The notes under the pieces: model-generated
What the model was told of the DNA's origin: nothing
The model's database searches: none
The model's input: only the letters and a program-made list of their open reading frames with translations
Position numbers and translations under genes: made by a program
Assembly (NCBI RefSeq): GCF_025153475.1
Contig: NZ_JANZXA010000007.1
Coordinates: 124,001 to 188,000, forward strand
Length of the DNA: 64,000 bases
Direction of reading: 5' to 3'
Source of the DNA: Novosphingobium mangrovisedimenti
GTDB lineage: Bacteria > Pseudomonadota > Alphaproteobacteria > Sphingomonadales > Sphingomonadaceae
Part shown: piece after piece, positions 35,943 to 44,861 of the stretch
How positions within the stretch are numbered: position 1 is the first letter of the stretch
Layout of the letters: every line of letters begins with the position of its first letter

Positions 35943-37355
35943 TCAGAAATCGAACTGCGCGCGCATGCCCATGGCATCGACGCCATAGCTTGCATCACCA
36001 TTGGCGGTCACAGGCGAATCCTTGACCCAGATATGGCCGTAGTCGACGATGAAACGCACGTAGTCGATCGGAATCCAGATCGCCGAGATGCCGGCCGTCT
36101 GCTGGCGGCCGCCGACGATTCCGGCATCGGTGAGATCGAGCCATTCGTAACGGCCATTGATCTGGATGGCCCCGATGCCGCCCTTGTCGAAGCCGTTCTT
36201 CGGCTTGATGCGATCATATGTGCCGCGCTTGTACGTGCTCACGTCGTCGGTCAGCAGATAGCCCACTTCGGCATAGCCGCCATTGAAGGTGGGGTCCTTG
36301 AAACCGCTGCGGCGAACCGTCTGCCAGAAGCTTTCCGCGGTGGCGTGAAAGCGGCCCTTCACATAAGCCGCCTCAAGGCCGAAACCGCGTTCCTGCGTGG
36401 CGTCGCCGATGCCGGCCTTGACGAAACGCAGGTCGGTCGTGTGGACGAACGGACGCGCCTGATAGGTCACCGACGGAATCGAATCGTTGAGGGTGCGCAC
36501 GTGCACAGACCCGCCCAGGTGCAACGTACCGCCGGCAACCTTGGGCATGGCGACCAGGCGGCCGTCGACGCTCCACGACTTGTTGGTGTCGCCACCCATC
36601 GACTTGGGATCGTCGACGAAGACACCCAGCTGGGCCACCACGGTCTTGCCCGCATACTGCGCATTGAGGCCGATCCGGCGTTCGAAACCGAAGGCCTGCG
36701 AGTAGCTGGCGCGCTCCTGGAAGCTGGTGAACAGGTCGGAGGTCATCTCTTCCAGACCCCAGTTCGGCTTCTGGTTGCCCAGCGTCAGCGTCACATGCCT
36801 GCCCGCCTTGTAGGTCAGGTACATGTCGTTGATCGCCACGTCGGAATTGGCAACGTTGATCTCGGTGCGATAGCCGAAACCGCCGGGCATGGTGCCATCG
36901 AAGGCAAGGTAGATGCGGCGGAATTCGACGCTCGTGCCCAGATGGGCCTGATTGGCGGATGCCAGGCCGGACGGGCCGTCGACGCTACCCACATCGACCT
37001 GCATGCGGCCGCGCGGTTTGAAGCTCCAGCCATCGTCGGTGCTGAATTCGGGTGCGCCCTTCCAGGCGACCTTGACTGGCGGAGCCTTGTCGGCGGCATC
37101 GGCGGCAACCTTGGCCTGCGTCGCCGTTTCGGCAGCAGCCTCGGCCACGGTATTGGCCGAATCGGCACGCGCCTGGGCGACGGCCAGTTCAGCTTCCAGC
37201 GAGTCGATCCGCTCCGCCATCGCCTTCATCTGAGCACGCATGGCTGCGAGCTCTTCCTGCACCGATGCCGTATCTGCGGCACTCGCCTGAGATGGCAACG
37301 CCCAACCGAGCGAAACCGCCACGGCCAGCGCGGACAGCCCCAAATTTCTTTTCAC
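35943..37355 (-). CDS. OprO/OprP-type phosphate-selective porin
   Basis: About 470 residues from GTG 37355 (VKRNLGLSALAVAVSLGWAL), chosen because an AAGGA site lies about 9 bases upstream and the signal peptide starts right there; it ends near PSQASA. A short coiled coil (EELAAMRAQMKAMAERIDSL) follows, then a 16-strand-type barrel ending in MGMRAQFDF with the terminal Phe. The barrel has family motifs GRMQVDVGSVDG and LGNQKPNWGLEEMTSD. OprP-like porins let phosphate or polyphosphate pass the outer membrane. It has its own PHO box and is divergent from a second porin of the same family. Confidence 0.92.
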   Translation of the reverse strand: MKRNLGLSALAVAVSLGWALPSQASAADTASVQEELAAMRAQMKAMAERIDSLEAELAVAQARADSANTVAEAAAETATQAKVAADAADKAPPVKVAWKGAPEFSTDDGWSFKPRGRMQVDVGSVDGPSGLASANQAHLGTSVEFRRIYLAFDGTMPGGFGYRTEINVANSDVAINDMYLTYKAGRHVTLTLGNQKPNWGLEEMTSDLFTSFQERASYSQAFGFERRIGLNAQYAGKTVVAQLGVFVDDPKSMGGDTNKSWSVDGRLVAMPKVAGGTLHLGGSVHVRTLNDSIPSVTYQARPFVHTTDLRFVKAGIGDATQERGFGLEAAYVKGRFHATAESFWQTVRRSGFKDPTFNGGYAEVGYLLTDDVSTYKRGTYDRIKPKNGFDKGGIGAIQINGRYEWLDLTDAGIVGGRQQTAGISAIWIPIDYVRFIVDYGHIWVKDSPVTANGDASYGVDAMGMRAQFDF

Positions 37356-37402
37356 CCCACAGTCCTTCCGTGAACAAACGGTTACAAAACGACGACGCCC
37401 AT

Positions 37403-37431
37403 ATGACTGGCGAGTTACATTTTTGTGACGC
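37403..37431 (-). promoter_or_regulatory. PHO box of the first porin
   Basis: On the minus strand, GCGTCAC (37425-37431), ATGTAAC (37414-37420) and CAGTCAT (37403-37409) with exact 11-base spacing; the matches are weaker than at pstS. It ends 48 bases before GTG 37355. Confidence 0.62.
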
Positions 37432-37485
37432 AATGTTTCTGTGCTTCAAGACCGGCGGAAATCAGCCACTTCTCCCTCCCAAAAT

Positions 37486-37521
37486 GTAACCCATGATGTC
37501 CAAAAAGTAACCTACTATGTC
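37486..37521. repeat. 15-base direct repeat between the divergent porin genes
   Basis: GTAACCCATGATGTC (37486-37500) and GTAACCTACTATGTC (37507-37521), identical at 12 of 15 positions and 21 bases apart, that is two helical turns. It lies midway between the two PHO boxes of the 350-base intergenic region and is not itself a PHO box. A binding site for another regulator is possible. Confidence 0.55.
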
Positions 37522-37611
37522 TGTTGTAGTGCGTTACGCCAACAAGCGGGGTCCTCTCTGGACAGTCCGATGCGACTTCTGGCATCAGGTCGCGCCGACC
37601 TCGTCGGATTG

Positions 37612-37640
37612 ATGTCATTTTTTCGTCATTTAACGGCAAT
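37612..37640 (+). promoter_or_regulatory. PHO box of the second porin
   Basis: Half-sites ATGTCAT (37612), TCGTCAT (37623) and CGGCAAT (37634) with exact 11-base spacing, 65 bases before ATG 37706. Confidence 0.82.
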
Positions 37641-37705
37641 ATTCGCCGCGCCGCTTAAGGCCACATCTCCCCTTGCGGATATGGCCACCTGCGGAGTCGC
37701 CTTAC

Positions 37706-39127
37706 ATGTATCGATGCTTTTCCGGGACAGCCCTTGCCGCGGCGATAGCCCTTCCCATGCCTGCTCTCGGGCAAAGCGTCTCTGACGCCGAAGCGGAGGC
37801 GATGCGCACCGAGATTCGCGCGCTGCGCGAACGGCTGGAACGCCTGGAAAGCGCTCTCGGCATGGCATCCGCACCGCCTCCTCCCAGCACTGCCGCCGCG
37901 CCTGCGAACGCTGGCGTCACGCCTTCGCCGATGGCGGCAAGCACGGCCGTAACCGCACCCGCTGCCCCCAAGGCTGCGACGAAAATCGATTGGAAAGGCA
38001 GCCCCCGCCTGTCCGAAGGCGACAAGGCCTTCAAAGTCAAAGGCCGGATTCAGGCGGACGCGAACTACATTTCGGCCCCCGGCGGCCTCGACGACAACGG
38101 CCTCGGGTTCTCCAGCGAAATGCGGCGCATCCGCCTCGGTGGCGAAGGCAGCCTGGGGGCCGGCTTCGGCTACAAGCTGGAACTCGAGCTGTCGGACAAT
38201 GCCGTCGACCTCGTGGATTCCTTCGTCACCTACAAAAACGGGTCCTGGCTGGTAACACTGGGCAATCACAACCCGTTCCAGGCGCTCGACGAACTGACCG
38301 GGGACACCTCGGGCAGCTTCATGGAGCGGGCCGCCTTCACCGACGCTTTCGGATTCGAACGCCGGCTGGGCCTTTCCGCGCAGTACCAGCGCGGAGACCT
38401 GCTGGCCCAGCTCGGCATCTTCACCGACGACATCGGCTCGCTCGCCAACAGCAGCGACGGTGTATCGGGCGGCGACGAGAACAACAGCTACAGCATCGAC
38501 GGACGGCTGGTATTCGCCCCGAAGGCGGACGACATCCAGCTGCACTTCGGCGCTTCCGCACACCAGCGGCGGCTGGGGCGCCTGTCCGACGGCACTACCC
38601 GGTACCGCCAGCGCCCCTACGCGCATTCCACCAGCACGCGCCTGATCGGCACCCCGACCATGCAGGTCGATCACGAGACGAGCTACGGTCTCGAACTGGC
38701 GGGAATCGCCGGGCGCTGGCATGGCGCGGTCGAAGTCCACGCCCTGCGCGCCGATCGCGCCGGCCTGCCGTCCGTCACCTTCCGTGGCGGTTACGCAGAA
38801 GTCGGCTACTTCCTCACAAGGGGGGACAGCCGCGGCTACAAATCAGGCATTTTCACCAGCAAGGCACCGGCCACGCCATTGGGCGATGGCGGCATCGGTT
38901 CGATCCAGGTCAATCTGCGCTACGACTATCTCGACCTCGACAGCAAGGATATACGGGGCGGCACCCAGAACGGCTACATCGCCGCGCTGATCTGGTCGCC
39001 GATCCAGTACCTGCGCTTCAACTTCAACTATGCCCTGCTGCAATACGACGGCGCCAGGGTGCTGCCCTCGGGCCGCTACGAATACGACGCCCACGTGGTC
39101 GGCACCCGGTTCGAACTGGACTTCTGA
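37706..39127 (+). CDS. OprO/OprP-type phosphate-selective porin (second copy)
   Basis: About 473 residues from ATG 37706 (MYRCFSGTALAAAIALPMPA); signal peptide ends near ALGQ. A coiled coil (AMRTEIRALRERLERLESAL) and an Ala/Pro linker precede the barrel, which starts WKGSPRLSEGDKAFKVKGRI and ends HVVGTRFELDF. LGNHNPFQALDELTGD is the counterpart of the LGNQKPNWGLEEMTSD motif in the neighbouring porin. The two proteins are clear relatives but differ considerably, so they may favour different anions (phosphate versus polyphosphate, as OprP and OprO do). Both are preceded by PHO boxes. The gene converges with phoR. Confidence 0.92.
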   Translation: MYRCFSGTALAAAIALPMPALGQSVSDAEAEAMRTEIRALRERLERLESALGMASAPPPPSTAAAPANAGVTPSPMAASTAVTAPAAPKAATKIDWKGSPRLSEGDKAFKVKGRIQADANYISAPGGLDDNGLGFSSEMRRIRLGGEGSLGAGFGYKLELELSDNAVDLVDSFVTYKNGSWLVTLGNHNPFQALDELTGDTSGSFMERAAFTDAFGFERRLGLSAQYQRGDLLAQLGIFTDDIGSLANSSDGVSGGDENNSYSIDGRLVFAPKADDIQLHFGASAHQRRLGRLSDGTTRYRQRPYAHSTSTRLIGTPTMQVDHETSYGLELAGIAGRWHGAVEVHALRADRAGLPSVTFRGGYAEVGYFLTRGDSRGYKSGIFTSKAPATPLGDGGIGSIQVNLRYDYLDLDSKDIRGGTQNGYIAALIWSPIQYLRFNFNYALLQYDGARVLPSGRYEYDAHVVGTRFELDF

Positions 39128-39149
39128 CCGGGCGCGCCCCTGCGAGCCT

Positions 39150-40139
39150 TCAGCTTTCGTCGCGCAGCGGCAGCATGAGCGATGCCGTCGTGCCCGCGCC
39201 AAGGCGGCTTTCGATGTCGAAGCGGCCGCGGTGACGCTCGACGATGTGCTTGACGATGGACAGCCCCAGCCCCGTCCCGCCGGCGGCGCGGCTGCGGCTG
39301 GTATCGGCGCGATAGAAACGCTCGGTAATCCGGGGAAGGTGCTCCGGGGGAATCCCCTCCCCCTCGTCGCGAACGGTGATCAGCACCCAGCCGGTGCGCG
39401 CCGCCTCGACCGACACCTCCACCGGACCGCCGGGCTTGCCGTATTTCAGGGCATTGTCGATCAGGTTGCGCAGGACCTGCGAAAGCTGGCCGCGATCCCC
39501 CGCGATCACCGCCCTGGTGCAGTTCGCAGTCACGGCAACCTGTGCGCTGCGGCGAAACTCGCCGGCGACATCGTGCACCAGGGCCACGAGCTCGACATTG
39601 TCCAGCGGCACTTCGTGCTTGATCGCCTCGATCCGCGAGAGCGACATGAGGTCGGAAATCAGCGCCTGCATGCGCTGCGCCTCGTGGCGGATGGTTTCGA
39701 GGAAACGGTTGCGCACCGTCTCGTCGCCGCCCGCCTTCGGATTCATCAGCGTCTCGACATAGCCCAGCACATTGGCCAGCGGCGTGCGCAGTTCATGGCT
39801 GGCATTGGCCACGAAATCGGCATGGGACTTGGCCACGCTGACTCTCTCGGAGAGGTCGTAGAGACTAACCAGCCGATCGTTCGGCCCCAGCACCCGGCAG
39901 TCCACTTCCCAGACCGAGCCTCCGGTCGAAAGCCCCGAAACTTGGGCCAGACCGCCGCTGTCGCTGAGAATCGCGGCCACGGCCTTGGGGTCGCGAATGG
40001 CAATGCGCACATCCTGCCCCACGATGTGGGCCCCCAGCAGCGTCTTGGCCGCGCTGTTCGCAAAACGCACCTGCCCACGCGACACCATCAGTGCCGGGGT
40101 CTGCAGTTGCTCGAGGAGATGAACGCCCTCGACGGTCAT
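39150..40139 (-). CDS. phoR: PhoR-like histidine kinase without membrane segment
   Basis: About 329 residues from ATG 40139, which has GGAAAGG upstream; TTG 40145 would add two. The protein starts directly with a PAS-like domain (VHLLEQLQTPALMVSRGQVR), followed by the dimerisation domain with phospho-accepting His115 in ASHELRTPLANV and an ATPase domain with NLIDNALKYGKPGG, DEGEGIPPEHL and GGTGLGLSIVKHI. No transmembrane helix is visible, whereas E. coli PhoR has a membrane anchor, so it may be soluble or held by PstC/PhoU. The PhoR assignment rests on its place beside the porins and pst operon and on the kinase type. Confidence 0.85.
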   Translation of the reverse strand: MTVEGVHLLEQLQTPALMVSRGQVRFANSAAKTLLGAHIVGQDVRIAIRDPKAVAAILSDSGGLAQVSGLSTGGSVWEVDCRVLGPNDRLVSLYDLSERVSVAKSHADFVANASHELRTPLANVLGYVETLMNPKAGGDETVRNRFLETIRHEAQRMQALISDLMSLSRIEAIKHEVPLDNVELVALVHDVAGEFRRSAQVAVTANCTRAVIAGDRGQLSQVLRNLIDNALKYGKPGGPVEVSVEAARTGWVLITVRDEGEGIPPEHLPRITERFYRADTSRSRAAGGTGLGLSIVKHIVERHRGRFDIESRLGAGTTASLMLPLRDES

Positions 40140-40436
40140 TCGCAATCCACCTTTCCGCTTTTCTTCGTCATGATACGCTTTCGCCGCACGGGATAGAGCC
40201 CACTAGCGTTATTCGGGGACAAACCCGTGGCAATCGCCATCCTGCATCCGGCCTCATAACTTCCCGCCTGCCCCTTTTCCCGAAATACAGAACCCAAACG
40301 CAGCCTTTGCGCCGCTTTTGGACGCTGGCGTTCTCCCTGTACACTCGTTATGCTGCACTTGCGTAGACTGCGAAGTCTCGGTTACGCTCCGAGGGCCGTG
40401 AAGAGGAGCGCGGCTTTCATCATTGGAAAGGTTTTC

Positions 40437-41879
40437 GTGACGAAATTCACTTCCGATCGTCTGCTCCTCTTCGGCGCCACCGGCGATCTTTCACGCAGGA
40501 TGCTGTTGCCATCGCTCTGCGCGCTCGACGCGGAAGGACTGCTGGATCCGCAGATCGAGATCATCGGTACGGCCCGTTCGGATCTGGACGACCTCTCTTT
40601 CCGCAACTTCGCGCGCGAATCGCTGGAACAGTTCCTTCCCGCCAACCGCCGGGGCGGCATGGCCACGTTCCTCAACCGGCTGAGCTATCAGCCGCTCGAT
40701 GCGAACGAGGCCGAAGGGTTCAAGGCGCTGGCGCAGAAAGTGGGCTCCCCGAAGGAAGGGCTCTCGATCTTCCTGTCGACGGCCCCCAGCCTGTTCGAGC
40801 CGACCATTCGCGGCCTCGAACAGAGCGGTCTTGCCGGCAAGCGGGTGCGAATCGGCCTCGAAAAGCCGCTGGGCATCGATCTCGCGTCGAGCAAGGTCAT
40901 CAACGATGCCGTCTCCGCGGCCTTTCCCGAGGAGCGGATCTACCGGATCGACCATTATCTGGGCAAGGAGACGGTCCAGAACCTGCTGGCGCTGCGCTTC
41001 GCCAACATCATGTTCGAACCGCTGTGGAACGCCGCCCATATCGACCATGTGCAGATCACCGTGGCCGAAACCGTCGGCCTGGAATCGCGCGTGGCCTATT
41101 ACAACGATTCCGGTGCCCTGCGCGACATGGTGCAGAACCACATGCTGCAGCTGCTGGCGCTGCTCGCGATGGAACCGCCCGTTTCCTACGATGCCACCAA
41201 CGTGCGGGACGAGAAGGTCAAGGTTCTGCGCAGCCTGCGCAAGGTCGACGTCAGGGAAACGGTCACCGGGCAGTACCGCGCAGGTGCCATCGGCGGCGCG
41301 GCGGTTCCCGGATACGATGACGAACTCGGCAAGGATTCGGACACCGAGACTTTCGTCGCGATCAAGGCGCATATCGACAACTGGCGCTGGCAGGGCGTGC
41401 CCTTCTATCTGCGCACGGGCAAGCGGCTGCCCCGCCGAACGACGGAAATCGTCGTCCAGTTCCGCAGCGTACCGCATTCGATCTTCAGCGGTCGTGCCGC
41501 CAAGATGGTGCCGAACCGGCTCGTCATCGGCATCCAGCCCAGCGAGAACATCACTCTCTCGCTGATGGCCAAGGTGCCCGGGCTCGATCGTGAGGGCATT
41601 GCCCTGCGCTCGATCCCGCTCGAGATTTCCCTGCCCGATGCTTTCGCCGGCCCGCAGCGCCGCATCGCCTACGAACGCCTGCTGCTCGACCTCATCGAGG
41701 GCGACCAGACGCTCTTCGTCCGCCGCGATGAAGTGGAGGCGCAATGGGAATGGATCGACGCGATCCGCGCCGGCTGGGAGGAACAACAGCTCGAACCCAA
41801 GACTTATACTGCCGGAAGCTGGGGGCCCTCCGCCGCCATCGCGCTCGCCGAACGCGACGGGGTGACCTGGCACGAGTAA
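40437..41879 (+). CDS. zwf: Glucose-6-phosphate 1-dehydrogenase
   Basis: Oxidises glucose-6-phosphate to 6-phosphogluconolactone with NAD(P)+, the entry to the Entner-Doudoroff and pentose-phosphate routes. About 480 residues from GTG 40437, which has GGAAAGG 5-6 bases upstream. Coenzyme motif LLLFGATGDLSRRMLLPSL at the start, active-site motif RIDHYLGKETVQNLLALRF, and substrate-site KPLGID. It opens the cluster zwf, edd, glk, eda, ppc; no pgl gene is present between them. A 297-base gap with divergent promoters separates it from phoR; I see no clear PHO half-sites there. Confidence 0.96.
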   Translation: MTKFTSDRLLLFGATGDLSRRMLLPSLCALDAEGLLDPQIEIIGTARSDLDDLSFRNFARESLEQFLPANRRGGMATFLNRLSYQPLDANEAEGFKALAQKVGSPKEGLSIFLSTAPSLFEPTIRGLEQSGLAGKRVRIGLEKPLGIDLASSKVINDAVSAAFPEERIYRIDHYLGKETVQNLLALRFANIMFEPLWNAAHIDHVQITVAETVGLESRVAYYNDSGALRDMVQNHMLQLLALLAMEPPVSYDATNVRDEKVKVLRSLRKVDVRETVTGQYRAGAIGGAAVPGYDDELGKDSDTETFVAIKAHIDNWRWQGVPFYLRTGKRLPRRTTEIVVQFRSVPHSIFSGRAAKMVPNRLVIGIQPSENITLSLMAKVPGLDREGIALRSIPLEISLPDAFAGPQRRIAYERLLLDLIEGDQTLFVRRDEVEAQWEWIDAIRAGWEEQQLEPKTYTAGSWGPSAAIALAERDGVTWHE

Positions 41880-41985
41880 GCGCCGGCATGGCGCAGGAAT
41901 TGGAGTGATACCGGTCGCCCGATGCCCGCACGCGGCATTGCCCGTGTGGGGTCCCAACGTCCGGACAATAGATCAGGAGTAGGCC

Positions 41986-43812
41986 ATGAGCACCCTCAAT
42001 ACGGTGGTCGCACATGTCACCGATCGCATCATCGAGCGTTCGAAACAAAGCCGCGCGCGCTATCTGGACCTCGTGGCGCGCGAGCGGGATCGCCATTCCG
42101 ACCGCAGCTTCCTGTCCTGCTCGAACCTTGCCCACGGCTTTGCCGCATCGGGCGAGGACAAGGCCGCCATCGCCACCGGCGGCGCGCTGAACCTGGGCAT
42201 CGTCACCGCCTACAATGACATGCTCAGCGCCCATCAGCCCTATGGCCGCTACCCCGAGCAGATGAAGCTCTTCGCCCGCGAAGTGGGCGCCACGGCCCAG
42301 GTCGCGGGCGGCGTGCCCGCCATGTGCGACGGCGTGACGCAGGGCTTCGACGGCATGGAACTCTCGCTGTTCAGCCGCGACACCATCGCGCTTTCCTCGG
42401 CCGTCGCGCTCAGCCACGCGATGTTCGACGGCGTGGCGCTGCTGGGGATCTGCGACAAGATCGTGCCCGGCCTCGTCATGGGCGCGCTACGCTTTGGCCA
42501 TCTGCCGGCGATTTTCATCCCCTCCGGGCCGATGCCCAGCGGCATCACCAACAAGGAAAAACAGAAGACGCGCCAGCTCTATGCAGAGGGCAAGGTCGGT
42601 CGCGAGGAACTGCTCGCCAGTGAAAGCGCCAGCTACCATTCGCCCGGCACCTGCACGTTCTATGGCACCGCCAACTCCAACCAGATGATGATGGAGATGA
42701 TGGGGCTGCACGTGCCCGGCGCGGCTTTCGTGCCGCCGAACACGCCGCTGCGCCAGGCCCTGACCCGTGCCGCCGTCCACCGGCTGGCGGGGATGACAAG
42801 GAAGGGCAACGATTACCGCCCCATGGCCGAAGTCGTGGACGAGAAGGCGATCGTCAATGCCGTGGTCGGCCTGCTTGCCACCGGGGGCTCGACCAACCAT
42901 GCGATCCACCTGCCGGCCATGGCTCGTGCCGCGGGCGTGATCATCGACTGGGAGGATTTCGACGAACTGTCCTCCGCCGTCCCCCTCATTACCCGCGTCT
43001 ATCCCAACGGATCGGGCGACGTGAACCACTTCCACGCGGCGGGCGGCATGGCATGGGTCGTGCGCGAACTGCTGGGTGCGGGGCTGGCCCATGCCGACGT
43101 ACTCACCGTCGCCGAAGGCGGCATGAGCGACTACGCCTGCGAGCCGGTGCTGATGGACGACGCTCTGGGGTGGTCGCCCGTTCCCGCGACCAGCGGCGAC
43201 GACACCATGCTGCGCCCCGTCTCCGATCCCTTCCAGCCCGATGGCGGCATGCGCCTCGTTTCGGGCAACCTCGGGCGCGGAACCTTCAAGACCAGCGCCG
43301 TCGACAAGGAACGCTGGGCCATCGAGGCGCCCTGCCGCGTGTTCGACACGCAGGAAGCCGTGGCGCAGGCCTTCAAGGCGGGCGAGCTGGACAAGGACGT
43401 GGTCGTCGTCGTGCGCTTCCAGGGGCCCCGCGCCAACGGCATGCCCGAACTGCACAAGCTGACGCCGCCGCTCGGCGTGCTGCAGGATCGCGGCTTCAAG
43501 GTCGCGCTCGTCACCGACGGGCGCATGTCGGGCGCGAGCGGCAAGGTTCCCGCCGCCATTCACGTCACGCCCGAAGCGCTGGCCAAGGACGGCAAGCCCG
43601 GCCCGCTCGCCTTCCTGCGCGACGGCGACGTGGTGCGCCTTTCGGCCGAGGACGGATCGCTTTCGACCAGCGCGGACCTTTCCGCCCGCGAACCCGCGCC
43701 CGCCCCGGCCGCCGAAATGGGCATGGGCCGCGAACTCTTCGCGATGTTCCGCATGAGCGCGGGCGGCGCCGAACAGGGCGGCTCGGCCATGCTGGAGATG
43801 GCCGGACTGTGA
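41986..43812 (+). CDS. edd: 6-phosphogluconate dehydratase
   Basis: Converts 6-phosphogluconate to 2-keto-3-deoxy-6-phosphogluconate, the first specific step of the Entner-Doudoroff pathway. 608 residues, normal for Edd. Of the IlvD/Edd family with Fe-S ligands visible in [12 protein letters not shown] and [15 protein letters not shown], plus [20 protein letters not shown] and the C-terminal [21 protein letters not shown] lies 7-8 bases before ATG 41986. It follows zwf by 106 bases and precedes glk by 53 bases. Confidence 0.97.
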   Translation: MSTLNTVVAHVTDRIIERSKQSRARYLDLVARERDRHSDRSFLSCSNLAHGFAASGEDKAAIATGGALNLGIVTAYNDMLSAHQPYGRYPEQMKLFAREVGATAQVAGGVPAMCDGVTQGFDGMELSLFSRDTIALSSAVALSHAMFDGVALLGICDKIVPGLVMGALRFGHLPAIFIPSGPMPSGITNKEKQKTRQLYAEGKVGREELLASESASYHSPGTCTFYGTANSNQMMMEMMGLHVPGAAFVPPNTPLRQALTRAAVHRLAGMTRKGNDYRPMAEVVDEKAIVNAVVGLLATGGSTNHAIHLPAMARAAGVIIDWEDFDELSSAVPLITRVYPNGSGDVNHFHAAGGMAWVVRELLGAGLAHADVLTVAEGGMSDYACEPVLMDDALGWSPVPATSGDDTMLRPVSDPFQPDGGMRLVSGNLGRGTFKTSAVDKERWAIEAPCRVFDTQEAVAQAFKAGELDKDVVVVVRFQGPRANGMPELHKLTPPLGVLQDRGFKVALVTDGRMSGASGKVPAAIHVTPEALAKDGKPGPLAFLRDGDVVRLSAEDGSLSTSADLSAREPAPAPAAEMGMGRELFAMFRMSAGGAEQGGSAMLEMAGL

Positions 43813-43865
43813 GCCAGTCGCAAACCCTGGAGAAGACCGGACGAATCCGGCAACCGGAGAGCCCG

Positions 43866-44861
43866 ATGCCGAAAAGCATGATGACCGAACTTGTGACCAT
43901 AGACGTCGGCGGCACCCACGCGCGCTTCGCTCTGGCCACGATAGCCCCCGATGGCACGATCACACTGGGCGATCCGGCAACGCTGCACACCAGCGACCAC
44001 GCCAGTTTCGAAACCGCCTGGCAGGCGTTCGAGGAAATGAACGGCGGCACCTTGCCCCCCGCCGTCGCCATGTCGGTCGCCGGGCCCGTCGGCGGCGACA
44101 TCATCCGTTTCACCAACAATCCCTGGATCATCCGCCCGGCCCTGATCGCGGAGAAGCTGGGCGCGACCCGCCAGACCATCGTCAACGACTTCGCCGCCGT
44201 CGCCCATGCCGTGGCCCGCGCGGACGCCGCGCAGTTCGTCGATCTTGCGGGGCCTACGGGCGCCCCCCTGCCCGAAAGTGGCACGATCAGCGTGATCGGT
44301 CCGGGCACCGGCCTTGGCGTCGCGCACCTCTGGCGCAGCGGCACCGGCAGCTACCACGTGCAGGCGACCGAGGGCGGCCACATCGATTTCGCCCCGCTCG
44401 ACCAGATCGAGGACGCCATCCTCGCACGGCTGCGCAAGCGGCATACCCGCGTCTCGGTGGAGCGCGTCGTCTCCGGCCCAGCCATCGTCGACATCTACGC
44501 CACGCTGGCCGCGATGGAGCACCGCGCCGTCCTCGAACGCAGTGACGTCGAAATCTGGACCGCCGCCGCTTCGGGCGAGGACAGCCTTGCCGCCGCCGCG
44601 GTGGACCGCTTTTGCCTCTCGCTGGGCGCGGCCGCGGGCGATTATGCCCTGGCCCATGGCGCCGGCGGCGTCGTGATCGCCGGCGGGCTGGGCTACCGCA
44701 TCCGCGAGACCATCCTGCAATCCGGCTTTGCCGAAAGGTTCTGCGCCAAGGGCCGCTTCGCCGGCATGATGGCCAGCCTTCCCGTCAAGCTCATCACTCA
44801 TCCGCAGCCCGGCCTGTTCGGCGCCGCTGCCGCCTTCGCAAGGGAGCACTTGCAGCAATGA
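43866..44861 (+). CDS. glk: Glucokinase
   Basis: Phosphorylates glucose with ATP. About 331 residues from ATG 43866 (MPKSMMTELVTIDVGGTHAR), with GGAGAG upstream. It has the ATP-binding loop TIDVGGTHARFALA, the catalytic Asp in QTIVNDFAAVAHA, and the GTGLGVAHL and ATEGGHIDFAPL segments of the hexameric bacterial glucokinase family. Its stop overlaps the eda start by 4 bases. In many proteobacteria glk, zwf, edd and eda form one operon, as here. Confidence 0.95.
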   Translation: MPKSMMTELVTIDVGGTHARFALATIAPDGTITLGDPATLHTSDHASFETAWQAFEEMNGGTLPPAVAMSVAGPVGGDIIRFTNNPWIIRPALIAEKLGATRQTIVNDFAAVAHAVARADAAQFVDLAGPTGAPLPESGTISVIGPGTGLGVAHLWRSGTGSYHVQATEGGHIDFAPLDQIEDAILARLRKRHTRVSVERVVSGPAIVDIYATLAAMEHRAVLERSDVEIWTAAASGEDSLAAAAVDRFCLSLGAAAGDYALAHGAGGVVIAGGLGYRIRETILQSGFAERFCAKGRFAGMMASLPVKLITHPQPGLFGAAAAFAREHLQQ

